64,000 nucleotides of DNA from positions 1 through 64,000 of the forward strand of contig JBFGZS010000016.1 in the NCBI GenBank assembly GCA_041586615.1. The letters run 5' to 3'. The notes beneath the pieces were generated by a model that ran no database searches, was not told where the DNA came from, and saw only the letters and a list, made by a program, of their open reading frames with translations. This DNA comes from Motiliproteus sp041586615. GTDB lineage: Bacteria; Pseudomonadota; Gammaproteobacteria; Pseudomonadales; Balneatricaceae. This document shows, piece by piece, positions 34,137 through 43,367 of the stretch; positions within the stretch are counted from its first letter, which is position 1; each line of letters starts with the position of its first letter. A program made the position numbers and the translations under genes.

Positions 34137-34268
34137 ACTATTAACCTGGCATAAAAATACCTATCCATTCGGTCTTTTTATGACGACAAGGCCGGCGCGT
34201 GTCCGCCCTTGTCTCACGTGCCGTTATGCCACGGCGACATTTGTTACTCGTATTTCGTTGCCGCCTTA
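34137..34268. repeat. Dispersed intergenic repeat, copy 1 (cheY-fliA gap)
   Basis: Starts ACTATTAACCTGGCA and ends TGCCGCCTTA. It shares its first ~45 bases with a copy at 62154-62200, and its start, a TTA-GCCACGG-GA segment and its end with a copy at 39862-39959. It fills the gap between fliA and cheY up to the heptamer array. It encodes nothing; it may be a small non-autonomous element or a conserved RNA structure. Confidence 0.65.
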
Positions 34269-34269
34269 C

Positions 34270-34318
34270 TATGCCCTATGCCCTATGCCCTATGCCCTAT
34301 GCCCTATGCCCTATGCCA
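34270..34318. repeat. Heptamer array (TATGCCC x6 plus one imperfect unit) containing the fliA stop codon
   Basis: Six perfect TATGCCC units (34270-34311) and TATGCCA (34312-34318). Read on the minus strand as GGCATAG repeats, they encode the last residues of FliA (W-H-R-A) and its TAG stop. Because a stop arises within two units, changes in copy number further downstream would not alter the protein. The unit length equals that of the array at 8067-8150. Confidence 0.95.
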
Positions 34319-35020
34319 AGAGACTAAACGACCTTTCAGTCGCTGCGCAGCCTGGCTATGAATTTGACTGACCCGAGACTCGCTAACCCCTAACACCTGC
34401 CCAATCTCTTTCAGATTCAGTTCTTCGGTGTAATACAGCGAAAGAACCAATTTTTCCCGTTCTGGCAACGAACCAATCTCATGCGCCAACGCCTGCTGAA
34501 ACGCGTCGCGCTCATGATGCAATTCCGGGCTCGGACTCTTGCAGGGGATTTCATCCCCCGCCGAGTCATTTCGCCCCTCGCGCATTTCATCCACACTGAA
34601 CAACCGGCTGGAAGCCGAGTCACGTAGATAGGCATAATAGGTATCGAGGTCGACCCCCATCTCCTGTGCTATCTCATGATCCTGCGCATCCCGGCCGCTA
34701 CGACTCTCGACCGCCTGAATACATTCGGCGATCTGCCGACTGTTGCGGTGCACCGAGCGCGGGGTCCAATCACCCTTGCGTACTTCATCGATAATGGCAC
34801 CCCGAATGCGGATGCCTGCAAAGGTTTCAAAACTGGCGCCTTTACGGGCATCAAAGCGACGAGCAGCTTCGAGCAAGCCAACCATGCCCGACTGAATCAG
34901 ATCATCAACGATAACGCTGGCAGGCAAACGTGCGAGCAAATGGAGAGCGATACGTTTCACCAGCGGCGCATGACGCGCCACTAGGGCTGATTGCGATTGC
35001 TGCTCGTTCAGGTTGTACAT
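34304..35020 (-). CDS. fliA: RNA polymerase sigma factor FliA (sigma-28)
   Basis: 238 residues with region 2 (LIQSGMVGLLEAARRFDARKGASFETFAGIRIRGAIIDEVR), region 3, and region 4 with LKEIGQVLGVSESRVSQIHSQA. FliA transcribes late flagellar and chemotaxis genes and is held by FlgM until the hook is complete. It begins 17 bases after flhG. The C-terminus LVSWHRA and stop codon fall in a heptamer array; the last few residues are therefore set by the repeat but lie beyond region 4. Confidence 0.96.
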   Translation of the reverse strand: MYNLNEQQSQSALVARHAPLVKRIALHLLARLPASVIVDDLIQSGMVGLLEAARRFDARKGASFETFAGIRIRGAIIDEVRKGDWTPRSVHRNSRQIAECIQAVESRSGRDAQDHEIAQEMGVDLDTYYAYLRDSASSRLFSVDEMREGRNDSAGDEIPCKSPSPELHHERDAFQQALAHEIGSLPEREKLVLSLYYTEELNLKEIGQVLGVSESRVSQIHSQAAQRLKGRLVSWHRA

Positions 35021-35037
35021 GCAAACCCTTTAGGCTG

Positions 35038-35862
35038 TCAGCGCTGGTCGGGTAATTGCACCAGGCGCTCCACAAAAAACTCAAGATGTCCTCTCGGCGC
35101 AGACAGTACCGGCCAGGCCGCAACTTTCTGCGCCAACTTCGCGAATGCCACGGAAGAGGGACTGCGCGGAAAAGCCCGGTAAACCGGTTGTTGCTTTTTT
35201 ACCGCCTTACGTACCGATTCGTCATACGGGATAGATCCGACGTATTGTAACGCGACATCGAGGAATCTATCTGTGACCGTGGTCAGCTTAGCGAACATAT
35301 TTCGCCCTTCCGCTTCGGAGCGAACCATGTTAGCCAGTACCCGAAACCGGGTCATAGCATAGTCACGGTTAAGAAGCTTAATTAATGCATAAGCATCGGT
35401 TATTGATGTCGGCTCGTCACAAACAACGACCATCACCTCTTGTGCTGCCCGCACAAAACTGACCACCGATTCCGATATACCTGCAGCCGTATCCACAACC
35501 AGCACATCAATGTCATCGGCAATATCACTAAACGCGTGAATCAACTCCGCGTGCTCATGGGCACTTAAATTCACCATGGCCTGCGTGCCCGATGATGCAG
35601 GCACCACGCGCACACCACCCGGTGCCTCAACCATAATATCGGAAAGTGTACACTCTCCTGCCAGCAAGTCATTGATATTACGTTGAGGACGAATCCCTAG
35701 CAACACATCGACATTAGCAAGCCCTAAATCAGCATCCATCAAGACCACGCGCCGCCCGGACTCTGCCAACGCGGCACAGAGGTTCACGGACACGTTGGTC
35801 TTACCGACCCCACCTTTTCCACCAGTAACGGCAATAACCTGTACAGGATGAGACACGATCAC
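35038..35862 (-). CDS. flhG: Flagellar number regulator FlhG (FleN), MinD-like ATPase
   Basis: 274 residues with deviant Walker A GGKGGVGKTNVSVNL at about 14-28, DADLGLANVDVLLG and VVDTAAGIS. FlhG limits flagellar number, often by restraining FlhF and the master regulator FleQ/FlrA. It lies 6 bases after flhF and 17 before fliA, the standard polar-flagellate order. Together with flhF it indicates a polar flagellum. Confidence 0.95.
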   Translation of the reverse strand: MIVSHPVQVIAVTGGKGGVGKTNVSVNLCAALAESGRRVVLMDADLGLANVDVLLGIRPQRNINDLLAGECTLSDIMVEAPGGVRVVPASSGTQAMVNLSAHEHAELIHAFSDIADDIDVLVVDTAAGISESVVSFVRAAQEVMVVVCDEPTSITDAYALIKLLNRDYAMTRFRVLANMVRSEAEGRNMFAKLTTVTDRFLDVALQYVGSIPYDESVRKAVKKQQPVYRAFPRSPSSVAFAKLAQKVAAWPVLSAPRGHLEFFVERLVQLPDQR

Positions 35863-35868
35863 TTCCCC

Positions 35869-37380
35869 TTAAAAGCCGTCGCCGGAACGGGCGAACAACG
35901 GTACCGGTGTATCGGATAATGACTCATCGGTAATATCCGCATGACTATTACGCTGCGCCATGACCACCGCCCGACTCACCAACGAGTTCGCTCGAGCGAC
36001 TTCAATCGCATCGGGTATTTTCTGACCGTCGGTCAGATAGGCAACCGGCAATCGGTTTTCAATCACTAGGCTGATCGCCTCACCCAGACTGGCAGACTCG
36101 TCCATTTTGGTCAGAATTGCCCCATTAAGCCCCAAGGGCTTATAAAAACCACACACACTACGCATAACCTGATACTGAGCCGTACAAGGCAATACCATGA
36201 ATTTCTTTATGCGAAAACTGGACTCGGCAAACATCGCCAGCTGCGCTTCGCGTTCTGCTGAATCCGTGCTCATCCCCGCCGTATCGATCAACACAACCTT
36301 TTTGGCCCGCAAGCCTTTGAGCACCTCATCCAGCGGGTTGTGCTCATCGACAACCCGTACCGGAATATCCAAGATCCGCCCAAAGGTGCGCAACTGCTCA
36401 TGGGCAGCTATACGCTGGCTGTCTGTCGTCACCAAGGCAATACTCGAGCCACCATGTTTAAGGACGTACTCGGCAGCCAGTTTGCCAATCGTGGTCGTTT
36501 TCCCCACCCCGGTAGGGCCGACAAACGCCAGAATGCCACCACGATCAACAATATTCTCACCAACCGTGGTCAAGGCATCACTCAAGCGTGACAGCGCTAT
36601 TTTCCAGGCGCGGTCCGGATCCGTCCCGGTCTCGATCGCCTGCAACAGACGGCGCACCAGTGCAGGCACGATCCCTATACGCTCAAAGCGACGCTGCAGG
36701 AGCGCCAGTGCAGGGTCCTTAACCGGGGAAGAGGCCGCCGGCGGTGCAACCTGCGGTGGCGAAGCCGCCAACCGCTCGCGCATCATCGCTTTCATCGCGT
36801 CTAATTCATCACGCATGGCGCGTAACTCCGCACTCTCTGCCGAAGCACTCGCTCGTGACTGCGACGACCCAGCGGTCGTTGTCGAACGACTCGAGCCCGC
36901 GGCAACACCCGGTTCACGTCCGCCACGGAGCGGCGAGGGGTCGGGCGCAGACCCTGCGGTGCGCTCGTCGTCCTGCACCGCAATTTGACGATCCGCCAAT
37001 GCCTGCCGGGTCCGGGCCAACTCCGATTGTAAGCCGCTGGCTTTGCGCGCGGGAGCCGCACGGGAATCGGCACGAAGTTCCGCGTCCTGACCACGACGAA
37101 CCGGCACGACACGCCCCTGCCCGGAAGCCCGCGCGCCGGCCTGATTACGCCCCATGGTCAGGACGTTCATTTGACGGTCTTGGCGCGCGCGCTGCTGCGG
37201 GTCATCCGCCGGCTTCGGGGCGCGCAATGGCGCATCGACCGGATAATCAAGCCCGACCACTACCTCGACCCCGCCGGCCACACGATCATTCGACAGGATG
37301 ACCGCATCCGGACCCACTTCGTCACGAACCAGCCGCATTGCCGTCGCCATATCCGGCGCAAAAAAGCGCTTAACCTTCAA
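35869..37380 (-). CDS. flhF: Flagellar placement GTPase FlhF (SRP-like)
   Basis: 503 residues: an N-terminal B domain with the usual opening MKVKRFFAPDMATAMRLVRDE, a variable Arg/Ala/Ser-rich middle (about 75-210), and NG domains with G1 GPTGVGKTTTIGKLAAEY, LVTTDSQRIAAHEQL, DTAGMS and TKMDE. FlhF directs the first flagellar components to the pole. It is 66 bases downstream of flhA. The variable region differs widely between species. Confidence 0.95.
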   Translation of the reverse strand: MKVKRFFAPDMATAMRLVRDEVGPDAVILSNDRVAGGVEVVVGLDYPVDAPLRAPKPADDPQQRARQDRQMNVLTMGRNQAGARASGQGRVVPVRRGQDAELRADSRAAPARKASGLQSELARTRQALADRQIAVQDDERTAGSAPDPSPLRGGREPGVAAGSSRSTTTAGSSQSRASASAESAELRAMRDELDAMKAMMRERLAASPPQVAPPAASSPVKDPALALLQRRFERIGIVPALVRRLLQAIETGTDPDRAWKIALSRLSDALTTVGENIVDRGGILAFVGPTGVGKTTTIGKLAAEYVLKHGGSSIALVTTDSQRIAAHEQLRTFGRILDIPVRVVDEHNPLDEVLKGLRAKKVVLIDTAGMSTDSAEREAQLAMFAESSFRIKKFMVLPCTAQYQVMRSVCGFYKPLGLNGAILTKMDESASLGEAISLVIENRLPVAYLTDGQKIPDAIEVARANSLVSRAVVMAQRNSHADITDESLSDTPVPLFARSGDGF

Positions 37381-37446
37381 ACAACCTCCCTTGAACGACC
37401 CAGCGTGGCCGATGTAACGTCCTCGTTAAAACACACACGTGATCAC

Positions 37447-39555
37447 CTACCCCCCGACCGATGACACGATGGTGATCTGGCGATTCTCCGGGATCTCCTG
37501 ATAGGAGAGCACATGGATCAACTGCGAGCCATACCGAACGAACTTGGCCAATAGCGGCCGAATCGGTGCCGCCACCAGCAGCACCGCAGGCTTACCGGCA
37601 GCTTCCTGACGCTGGGCCGCGTCGTTTAACGATCGCTGCAATCGCTCCGCCATCCCGGGCTCCAGCATCAAGCCATCACCCGCCCCCGACTGCTGACTCT
37701 GCTGAAAAGACTTAAGCAATATTTGTTCCAGCTTTGCATCCAGCGTAATAACCGGCAGATCCGGCTCGCTGCCGTTGATCTCCTGAATAATCAAGCGTGC
37801 CAGGGCGATACGAACCCCAGCCGCTAACATCATCACATCCTGCGTTTGGGCACTCAACTCCGTCAATTTTTCGGCGATGGTACGCACATCACGAATCGGC
37901 ACCCGCTCCAGCAGCAGGCTCTGGAAGACCTTCAACAACACCGTAATAGAGAGCTTGTTCGGCAATTCCTCCGCCAGCTTGGGCGAGCTCTTGGCTAACA
38001 GGTCTAGCAACTGCTGCACCTCTTCATGACCCAGCAATTCAGAACTGTGCTGAGACATGATCTGATTAAGGTGTGTAGCCACCACGGTGCTGGCATCGAC
38101 CACGGTATAGCCCAGCGTCTGCGCGTGCTCTTTCTGACTCGCCTCGATCCAGATAGCACTCAAGCCGAAGGCGGGATCTTTGGTTTCAACGCCTTTAAGG
38201 GTGCCAAACACCTGACCTGGGTTAATCGCCAACTCCCGATCAGGATAAATTTCAGCCTCCCCCACCGTCACCCCCATCAGCGTGACCCGATAACCACCCG
38301 GCATCAAATCAAGGTTGTCGCGAATATGTACGGCGGGCACCAGAAAGCCCAGATCCTGTGACAATTTCTTGCGCACCCCGCGGATCCGGCCGAGCAACTG
38401 CCCGCCCTGCGCCCGATCCACCATAGGGATCAGTCGATAGCCGACTTCCAACCCGATCATATCCACCGGCGCCACATCATCCCAGCCCAGCTCCTTATGC
38501 TCGGCCTTTTCGGATGTTTCTTCCTCAGCCGGTACCGCGGCATCAGCCAACGCCTTGCTCGCCAACGCCTGCTGCTGGCGACGGTAAATCAGGTAAGTAC
38601 CGCCCGCCGACAGCGCCCCCAGCCCCAGAAACGCCACATGCGGCATCCCCGGAACCAGCCCCATAATCACCAGGATAGCGGTAGAAACAGCCAGCGCCCG
38701 CGGCGAAGAAAACAGCTGAGCCAGCACCTGACCGCCCATATCCTCCGAAGAGTTAACCCGGGTCACCATGATGGCCGCCGCCGTAGACAGCATCAGGGAG
38801 GGCAGCTGGGCAACGAGCCCGTCACCAATGGTCAACAAGGAGTAATTACGCACGGCCATGGCAAACGTCAGATCATGCTGCGCCATCCCGATACCCAAGC
38901 CGCCGACCAGGTTAATCACCAGTATTAAAATGCCGGCGACCGCATCACCACGAACAAACTTGCTGGCACCGTCCATCGAGCCGTAAAAATCCGCTTCTTG
39001 GGTAACGTCCTGACGCCGCGTTTTCGCTTCTTCTTGCCCGATCAGTCCGGCGTTCAGGTCCGCATCGATCGCCATCTGCTTACCCGGCATGGCATCCAAG
39101 GTGAAGCGCGCGCTAACCTCGGCGATACGCCCTGCACCCTTGGTCACCACCACAAAGTTGATAATAACCAGAATGGCGAAGACCACCAGACCCACCACGT
39201 AGTTGCCGCCGATCACCACCTCACCGAAGGCTTCGATCACCTTACCCGCAGCATCCCCGCCTTCATGCCCGTACAGCAGCACCACACGGGTTGAAGCCAC
39301 ATTCAGCGCCAGGCGCATCAGGGTTGCCACCAGCAAAATGGTCGGAAACACGGCGAAGTCCAGCGGCCGCATAGAGTAGACGGCAACCAGCAACACCACG
39401 ATCGACAGCGCAATATTGAAGGTAAAGAAAACATCGAGCAGAAACGGCGGCATCGGCAACGTGACCATCGCCAATACGACAAGCAGCAGCAGGGGAATCC
39501 CGAGATTCCCCTGACTCAACCCTCGCAGTACACCCGATAGTTCGCTCCGCTCCAC
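37447..39555 (-). CDS. flhA: Flagellar export gate protein FlhA
   Basis: 702 residues. Eight membrane helices in the first ~330 residues with the conserved FHIPEP-type region (RIAEVSARFTLDAMPGKQMAIDADLNAG), then the cytoplasmic domain forming the nonameric ring that docks chaperone-substrate complexes. I prefer the GTG at 39555 because GGAG is five bases upstream; a GTG two codons earlier overlaps that site. A 418-base gap holding a repeat element separates it from flhB. Confidence 0.95.
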   Translation of the reverse strand: MERSELSGVLRGLSQGNLGIPLLLLVVLAMVTLPMPPFLLDVFFTFNIALSIVVLLVAVYSMRPLDFAVFPTILLVATLMRLALNVASTRVVLLYGHEGGDAAGKVIEAFGEVVIGGNYVVGLVVFAILVIINFVVVTKGAGRIAEVSARFTLDAMPGKQMAIDADLNAGLIGQEEAKTRRQDVTQEADFYGSMDGASKFVRGDAVAGILILVINLVGGLGIGMAQHDLTFAMAVRNYSLLTIGDGLVAQLPSLMLSTAAAIMVTRVNSSEDMGGQVLAQLFSSPRALAVSTAILVIMGLVPGMPHVAFLGLGALSAGGTYLIYRRQQQALASKALADAAVPAEEETSEKAEHKELGWDDVAPVDMIGLEVGYRLIPMVDRAQGGQLLGRIRGVRKKLSQDLGFLVPAVHIRDNLDLMPGGYRVTLMGVTVGEAEIYPDRELAINPGQVFGTLKGVETKDPAFGLSAIWIEASQKEHAQTLGYTVVDASTVVATHLNQIMSQHSSELLGHEEVQQLLDLLAKSSPKLAEELPNKLSITVLLKVFQSLLLERVPIRDVRTIAEKLTELSAQTQDVMMLAAGVRIALARLIIQEINGSEPDLPVITLDAKLEQILLKSFQQSQQSGAGDGLMLEPGMAERLQRSLNDAAQRQEAAGKPAVLLVAAPIRPLLAKFVRYGSQLIHVLSYQEIPENRQITIVSSVGG

Positions 39556-39973
39556 ACCCACTCCGCGTCAAAAAAACAGCACAAGACCGGCAGGATACCC
39601 AAACCCTGCCAACAAACCCAGTCTATATAACAAATAATTGACGCAATCCGGCCTCGCCGGCGTCAGGAGGGTTCTTATATGCAATTTTATATCCAACTTT
39701 ATTTTGAGCGTGTAACGGCAAGATATTGCCGTGCATAACCCATACAAAGGCCAGGGTTTGCAGCGTAAAGTCATCCGGAAAGTGACGGCGACCGTCAATC
39801 AGCGCTTTCGAAAAACGCCAGCAAGCGACGCCTGGGCAACGAAAACCGTCATAATAATGTCACTATTAACCTGGCACGCGGCTTTAAGCCACGGTGATTC
39901 ATCCATGAACCGTCTATTAAGGCGGCATTTTTGCGCGGTATTACGCTGCCGCCTTAATAAGATAATAATGTGA
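39556..39973. other. Gap between flhB and flhA holding a repeat element and inverted repeats
   Basis: No gene is seen. Besides the dispersed repeat at 39862-39959 it has ACGGCAA-N4-TTGCCGT near 39717-39734. It also has GGCAGG-N10-CCTGCC (39589-39610) with a run of seven A (T on the minus strand) 12 bases beyond, close before flhA. The latter could be a weak attenuator, but the spacing is poor. An internal promoter for flhA is possible. Confidence 0.5.
39862..39959. repeat. Dispersed intergenic repeat, copy 2, ending in a 13-base-pair hairpin
   Basis: Begins ACTATTAACCTGGCA and ends TGCCGCCTTA as copy 1. In this copy TATTAAGGCGGCA (39915-39927) and TGCCGCCTTAATA (39947-39959) are perfect complements around a 19-base loop. 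The hairpin starts 15 bases after the flhB stop on the minus strand. No T run follows, so it is not a standard terminator; it may affect mRNA processing. Confidence 0.65.
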
Positions 39974-41125
39974 CTAAGGAAGATCCGGCTCGTCCGCGTC
40001 GCGGCGATAGGCCTCGGGAATCGGAAAATCCTCCGGCATGCCCGGGCGAGGCGCTCGCCGCTTCTGGTATTGTTCGAGCTGGTAAACGTACGCCAGGATC
40101 TGCGCAACCGCGACGAACAACCCCTCGGGTATCTCCTCCTCCAGCTCGGTATGAAAATACACGGCTCGTGCCAGAGGGGGCGCGGATACGATAGGAACGC
40201 CGTTAGCGCTGGCGATTTCGCGAATTTTCAAGGCCAGATGATCACCACCTTTTGCCAGCAGGATAGGGGCGGCATCTTGATTCTGGTCATATTTTAACGC
40301 CACCGAGAAATGGGTCGGGTTGGTAATGACCACATCCGCGTCCGGCACCGCCGACATCATTCGACGCTGCGCCATTTCATGCTGCAACTGACGAATCCGC
40401 CCCTTAACCTCCGGCTTACCCTCGGTATTTTTCATTTCATCTTTGACTTCCTGCATGGTCATACGCAGTTTTTCTGCGTGATCATGCATCTGAAACGGCA
40501 CATCCACCGCCGTTATCAGGATCATGGCGCAACACATTAGCAGAAAGGACCACCCCAGAATCGTTAGGCCATGCAGCATGGCCGCAGACACATCCTCCGC
40601 CGCCATGCTCAACAGGTCTTTTTCCTGGCTCAGCAGCACCACGACACAGAGGGCCCCCACCACCAGAAACTTAGCCAGGCCCTTAAACAACTCCACCAGC
40701 GCTTTCAGAGAAAACATTCGCTTAAGACCCGCCAACGGATCCATCCGACTGCCCTTGGGGGCGATCGCCTTAGCGCTGAAATTCCACCCCCCGAGCATAA
40801 TCGGACCGACGATGGCGGCGACCAGCAGCAAAAAGAAAAACAGCGCCAGCCGCCAGACCATCTCCATAATGGAACTGCCCAGAAGGTCAAACATAGAGGA
40901 GGGATCAAAATAATCCTGGCGTTGCAGGGTAAATGAGCGACTCATCACGGCCTCTAACCCCAGGCCGATCTCCCCCCCAAACACCAGTAAGCCACCGGAG
41001 GCGGCCAGCAGAAGCACGGTTGTGGTCAGCTCACGGGAACGGACAATATCGCCTTTTTCGCGCGCATCGCGCATCCGTTTCGCCGTGGGTTCTTCGGTTT
41101 TTTCCTGACCACTGTCTTCAGCCAT
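39974..41125 (-). CDS. flhB: Flagellar export switch protein FlhB
   Basis: 383 residues: four membrane helices in the first ~215 residues and a cytoplasmic domain with the autocleavage site NPTH in DVVITNPTHFSVALKYDQ. Cleavage and FliK binding switch export from rod/hook to filament substrates. Its ATG overlaps the end of fliR by 8 bases. A Pro/Arg-rich tail (RRAPRPGMPEDFPIPEAYRR) extends the C-terminus. Confidence 0.96.
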   Translation of the reverse strand: MAEDSGQEKTEEPTAKRMRDAREKGDIVRSRELTTTVLLLAASGGLLVFGGEIGLGLEAVMSRSFTLQRQDYFDPSSMFDLLGSSIMEMVWRLALFFFLLLVAAIVGPIMLGGWNFSAKAIAPKGSRMDPLAGLKRMFSLKALVELFKGLAKFLVVGALCVVVLLSQEKDLLSMAAEDVSAAMLHGLTILGWSFLLMCCAMILITAVDVPFQMHDHAEKLRMTMQEVKDEMKNTEGKPEVKGRIRQLQHEMAQRRMMSAVPDADVVITNPTHFSVALKYDQNQDAAPILLAKGGDHLALKIREIASANGVPIVSAPPLARAVYFHTELEEEIPEGLFVAVAQILAYVYQLEQYQKRRAPRPGMPEDFPIPEAYRRDADEPDLP

Positions 41126-41906
41126 GCAGACGCCCTCCGATCAGCAGCTCGGCCATCAGATCCAGACCAAAACTGGCCAGTTTTTGATACTGACCTAAAA
41201 AATCGGCCATGCTCACCCAGGTAATAAACAACCCAAACACCATGGTGAACGGAAAGCCAATCGCAAATATATTCAGTTGCGGCGCCGCCTTGGTCATAAT
41301 GCCGAATGCCAGATTGACAATCAGTAATGCGATAACGGCCGGCAACGCCATCAAGAGCGCGGCCGAAATCATCCAGCTCGCGCCGGTGGCCAGCTCCCAG
41401 TAAACAGCCGGTGCCACACCCTGGTTCGCCACCGGCAGGATATGAAAACTATCCACAATAATCTGAATAAACACCAGATGTCCGTTCATGCTCAAAAACA
41501 CCAGCATCGTCAACATGACATAAAACTGGCTCAACACAACCACCGACACGCCGTTGGCCGGATCCGAAACCGAGGCAAAACCCAGGCCCATCTGGGAGGA
41601 GATCATCTGTCCGCCCAACACGATCACATGAAAGAACAGCTGAGCCATAAATCCGAGCGCGGCCCCGATCATCATCTGTTTAGCGATAATCAACAGGGCC
41701 GGCAGAGAGAGCCCATCCACCACCGGCATGTCCGGCAGCAGCGGAACAACCAACAGGGTCACAGAAACAGCCAAACCAAGCCGCAACTGCACCGGCAAGA
41801 GACGGGAACCAATCATGGGGATCGCCATAAAAAAACTGGCTATTCGGAACAACGGCCACAAGAGCTGATTAACCCAGTGGGTATAGTCGGGAATCGCAAT
41901 CTCCAC
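41118..41906 (-). CDS. fliR: Flagellar export apparatus protein FliR
   Basis: 262 residues from a GTG with GGGAGGG upstream, 11 bases after fliQ; this matches the usual FliR length (261 in E. coli), whereas a longer frame would run into fliQ. Six or so membrane segments with GQMISSQMGLGFASVSDPANG, a conserved FliR stretch. FliP, FliQ and FliR form the helical core of the export gate. Confidence 0.94.
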   Translation of the reverse strand: MEIAIPDYTHWVNQLLWPLFRIASFFMAIPMIGSRLLPVQLRLGLAVSVTLLVVPLLPDMPVVDGLSLPALLIIAKQMMIGAALGFMAQLFFHVIVLGGQMISSQMGLGFASVSDPANGVSVVVLSQFYVMLTMLVFLSMNGHLVFIQIIVDSFHILPVANQGVAPAVYWELATGASWMISAALLMALPAVIALLIVNLAFGIMTKAAPQLNIFAIGFPFTMVFGLFITWVSMADFLGQYQKLASFGLDLMAELLIGGRLHG

Positions 41907-41917
41907 CCGCCCTCCCG

Positions 41918-42187
41918 TTAGCCGATCAACAGTGGAATATTGGTAAACAGAAAGTAAAAATGATCCATCAGCTTGCCGACGATCCAAGAACCGGTCCACA
42001 TAACCACCGCCAGCGTCATTAACAGCCGGGGAAGAAAGCTCAACGTTTGCTCGTTGATCTGCGTCGCCGCCTGAAAGGTGGCGATGACTAATCCGACTAG
42101 CAGACTGGGTGTCACGATGACGGCGACGATCATGATAATCATCATAAACGCCTCCCGGAACAGGTCGAGTGCTACTTCGGGTGTCAT
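41918..42187 (-). CDS. fliQ: Flagellar export apparatus protein FliQ
   Basis: 89 residues, two membrane helices, with the conserved VVTPSLLVGLVIATFQAATQ and TLSFLPRLL. Standard size and position between fliP and fliR. Four copies of FliQ pack around FliP-FliR in the gate. Confidence 0.95.
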   Translation of the reverse strand: MTPEVALDLFREAFMMIIMIVAVIVTPSLLVGLVIATFQAATQINEQTLSFLPRLLMTLAVVMWTGSWIVGKLMDHFYFLFTNIPLLIG

Positions 42188-42206
42188 CGTGGTGACTCCT
42201 ACGGGA

Positions 42207-42956
42207 TCAGGTTCCGAAACTGGCCGCCAGCGTGCCGATTATCATCGCCCAGCCATCCACCAGCACAAACAACATAATCTTAAAGGGCAGCGAAATAATG
42301 ACCGGCGACAGCATCATCATCCCCATCGCCATCAACACACTGGCGACCACAAGGTCGAGCACCAGAAAGGGTATAAACAACATAAAACCGATCTGAAACG
42401 CCGTCTTCAGCTCACTGGTAACAAAAGCCGGCACCAGTATCGAAAAAGGCAGCGTCTCGGGCGATTGGATATCCTCTTTGCCGGAGATACGTACAAACAG
42501 CGCAATATCATCCTCGCGCGTCTGGGCGAGCATAAAGCCCCGGAATGGCTCGGCGGCACGCTGCACCGCTTCGAGTGTCGATAACTCTTCGTTCAGGTAA
42601 GGCTGCACGGCCTCTGCATTCACCCTTTCGAGCACCGGCGTCATAATAAAAAACGTTAAAAACAGCGCCAGACCCACCAGAATCTGATTGGAAGGCGTTT
42701 GCTGCAACCCCAATGCCTGGCGCAGAATAGCAAAGACGATAATAATCCGGGTAAAAGAGGTCATCATCATGACGATCGCCGGCAGAAACGTCAGCATCGT
42801 CATCAGGATAAGTATCTGAAGCGTTACTGAATAGTTCTGCGTACCATTCTCACCGGTCACCAGCGTCACGGCGGGAATACCCGGGTCGGCTGCCCAGGCC
42901 AGCGCAGGCATCAGCAACCCAAGCAATGCGCCAATCCGCGCCAGAGCAGACCTCAT
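42207..42956 (-). CDS. fliP: Flagellar export apparatus protein FliP
   Basis: 249 residues with a cleavable signal peptide (about 1-22, ending AWA), then four membrane helices. Motifs include MTSFTRIIIVFAILRQALG and FLVLDLVVASVLMAMGMMM. Five FliP subunits form the pore of the export gate. Its ATG overlaps the end of fliO by four bases. Confidence 0.96.
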   Translation of the reverse strand: MRSALARIGALLGLLMPALAWAADPGIPAVTLVTGENGTQNYSVTLQILILMTMLTFLPAIVMMMTSFTRIIIVFAILRQALGLQQTPSNQILVGLALFLTFFIMTPVLERVNAEAVQPYLNEELSTLEAVQRAAEPFRGFMLAQTREDDIALFVRISGKEDIQSPETLPFSILVPAFVTSELKTAFQIGFMLFIPFLVLDLVVASVLMAMGMMMLSPVIISLPFKIMLFVLVDGWAMIIGTLAASFGT

Positions 42957-43366
42957 CGACCGCGGCCCATGGCGTCTTTCAGCCGACGCGCAAAATCGCC
43001 CGCTTCCGCGTCTTTAGTCCGTATGATCGGCTCATCAAGGGTCTTTATCAGATTGACACGCCCTGGCGCGACCCCCAGCAGCAGCTGCTCGTCACCCGCC
43101 TGCACCAGCACCAGCCGCTCCCGGGTTCCCAACGGCAGCATGCAGACAACGCGCAAGCCCTTGTGCCCAAGACCACCGGCTGCCCCCATGCGGCGCAGAA
43201 ACCAGGCCATCAGAAAAATAACGCCAATGACGGCCAGTAAACCGAGCAACAGTTGTGCCGCCGATTCTCCCGAGAAGGAAGGCAGCGTTTCGCCCTTGAG
43301 TTCCGCCGACCAGAGCGGCGGGCTCAGCATAAGCATAAGCGTCGGTAGTCCACGCCAAAACAGCAT
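42953..43366 (-). CDS. fliO: Flagellar assembly protein FliO
   Basis: 137 residues: signal-like N-terminus, one membrane helix (about 38-58) and a small cytoplasmic domain with VVCMLPLGTRERLVLVQAGDEQLLLGV, the typical FliO core. FliO helps assemble or stabilise FliP. Starts one base after fliN stops. Confidence 0.9.
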   Translation of the reverse strand: MLFWRGLPTLMLMLSPPLWSAELKGETLPSFSGESAAQLLLGLLAVIGVIFLMAWFLRRMGAAGGLGHKGLRVVCMLPLGTRERLVLVQAGDEQLLLGVAPGRVNLIKTLDEPIIRTKDAEAGDFARRLKDAMGRGR

Positions 43367-43367
43367 A

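Noticed and set aside
34270..34318. Phase variation of fliA by heptamer slippage
   Set aside because: The stop codon arises within the first two units read, so unit gain or loss does not change the upstream frame or the protein.
39589..39610. Intrinsic terminator before flhA
   Set aside because: The six-pair stem is 12 bases from its T run and would cut off flhA from its operon; kept only as a remark.
39568..39798. 76-codon frame upstream of flhA
   Set aside because: No ribosome site, no family match, Arg/Cys/Leu-rich random-like translation; the region is repeats and inverted repeats.
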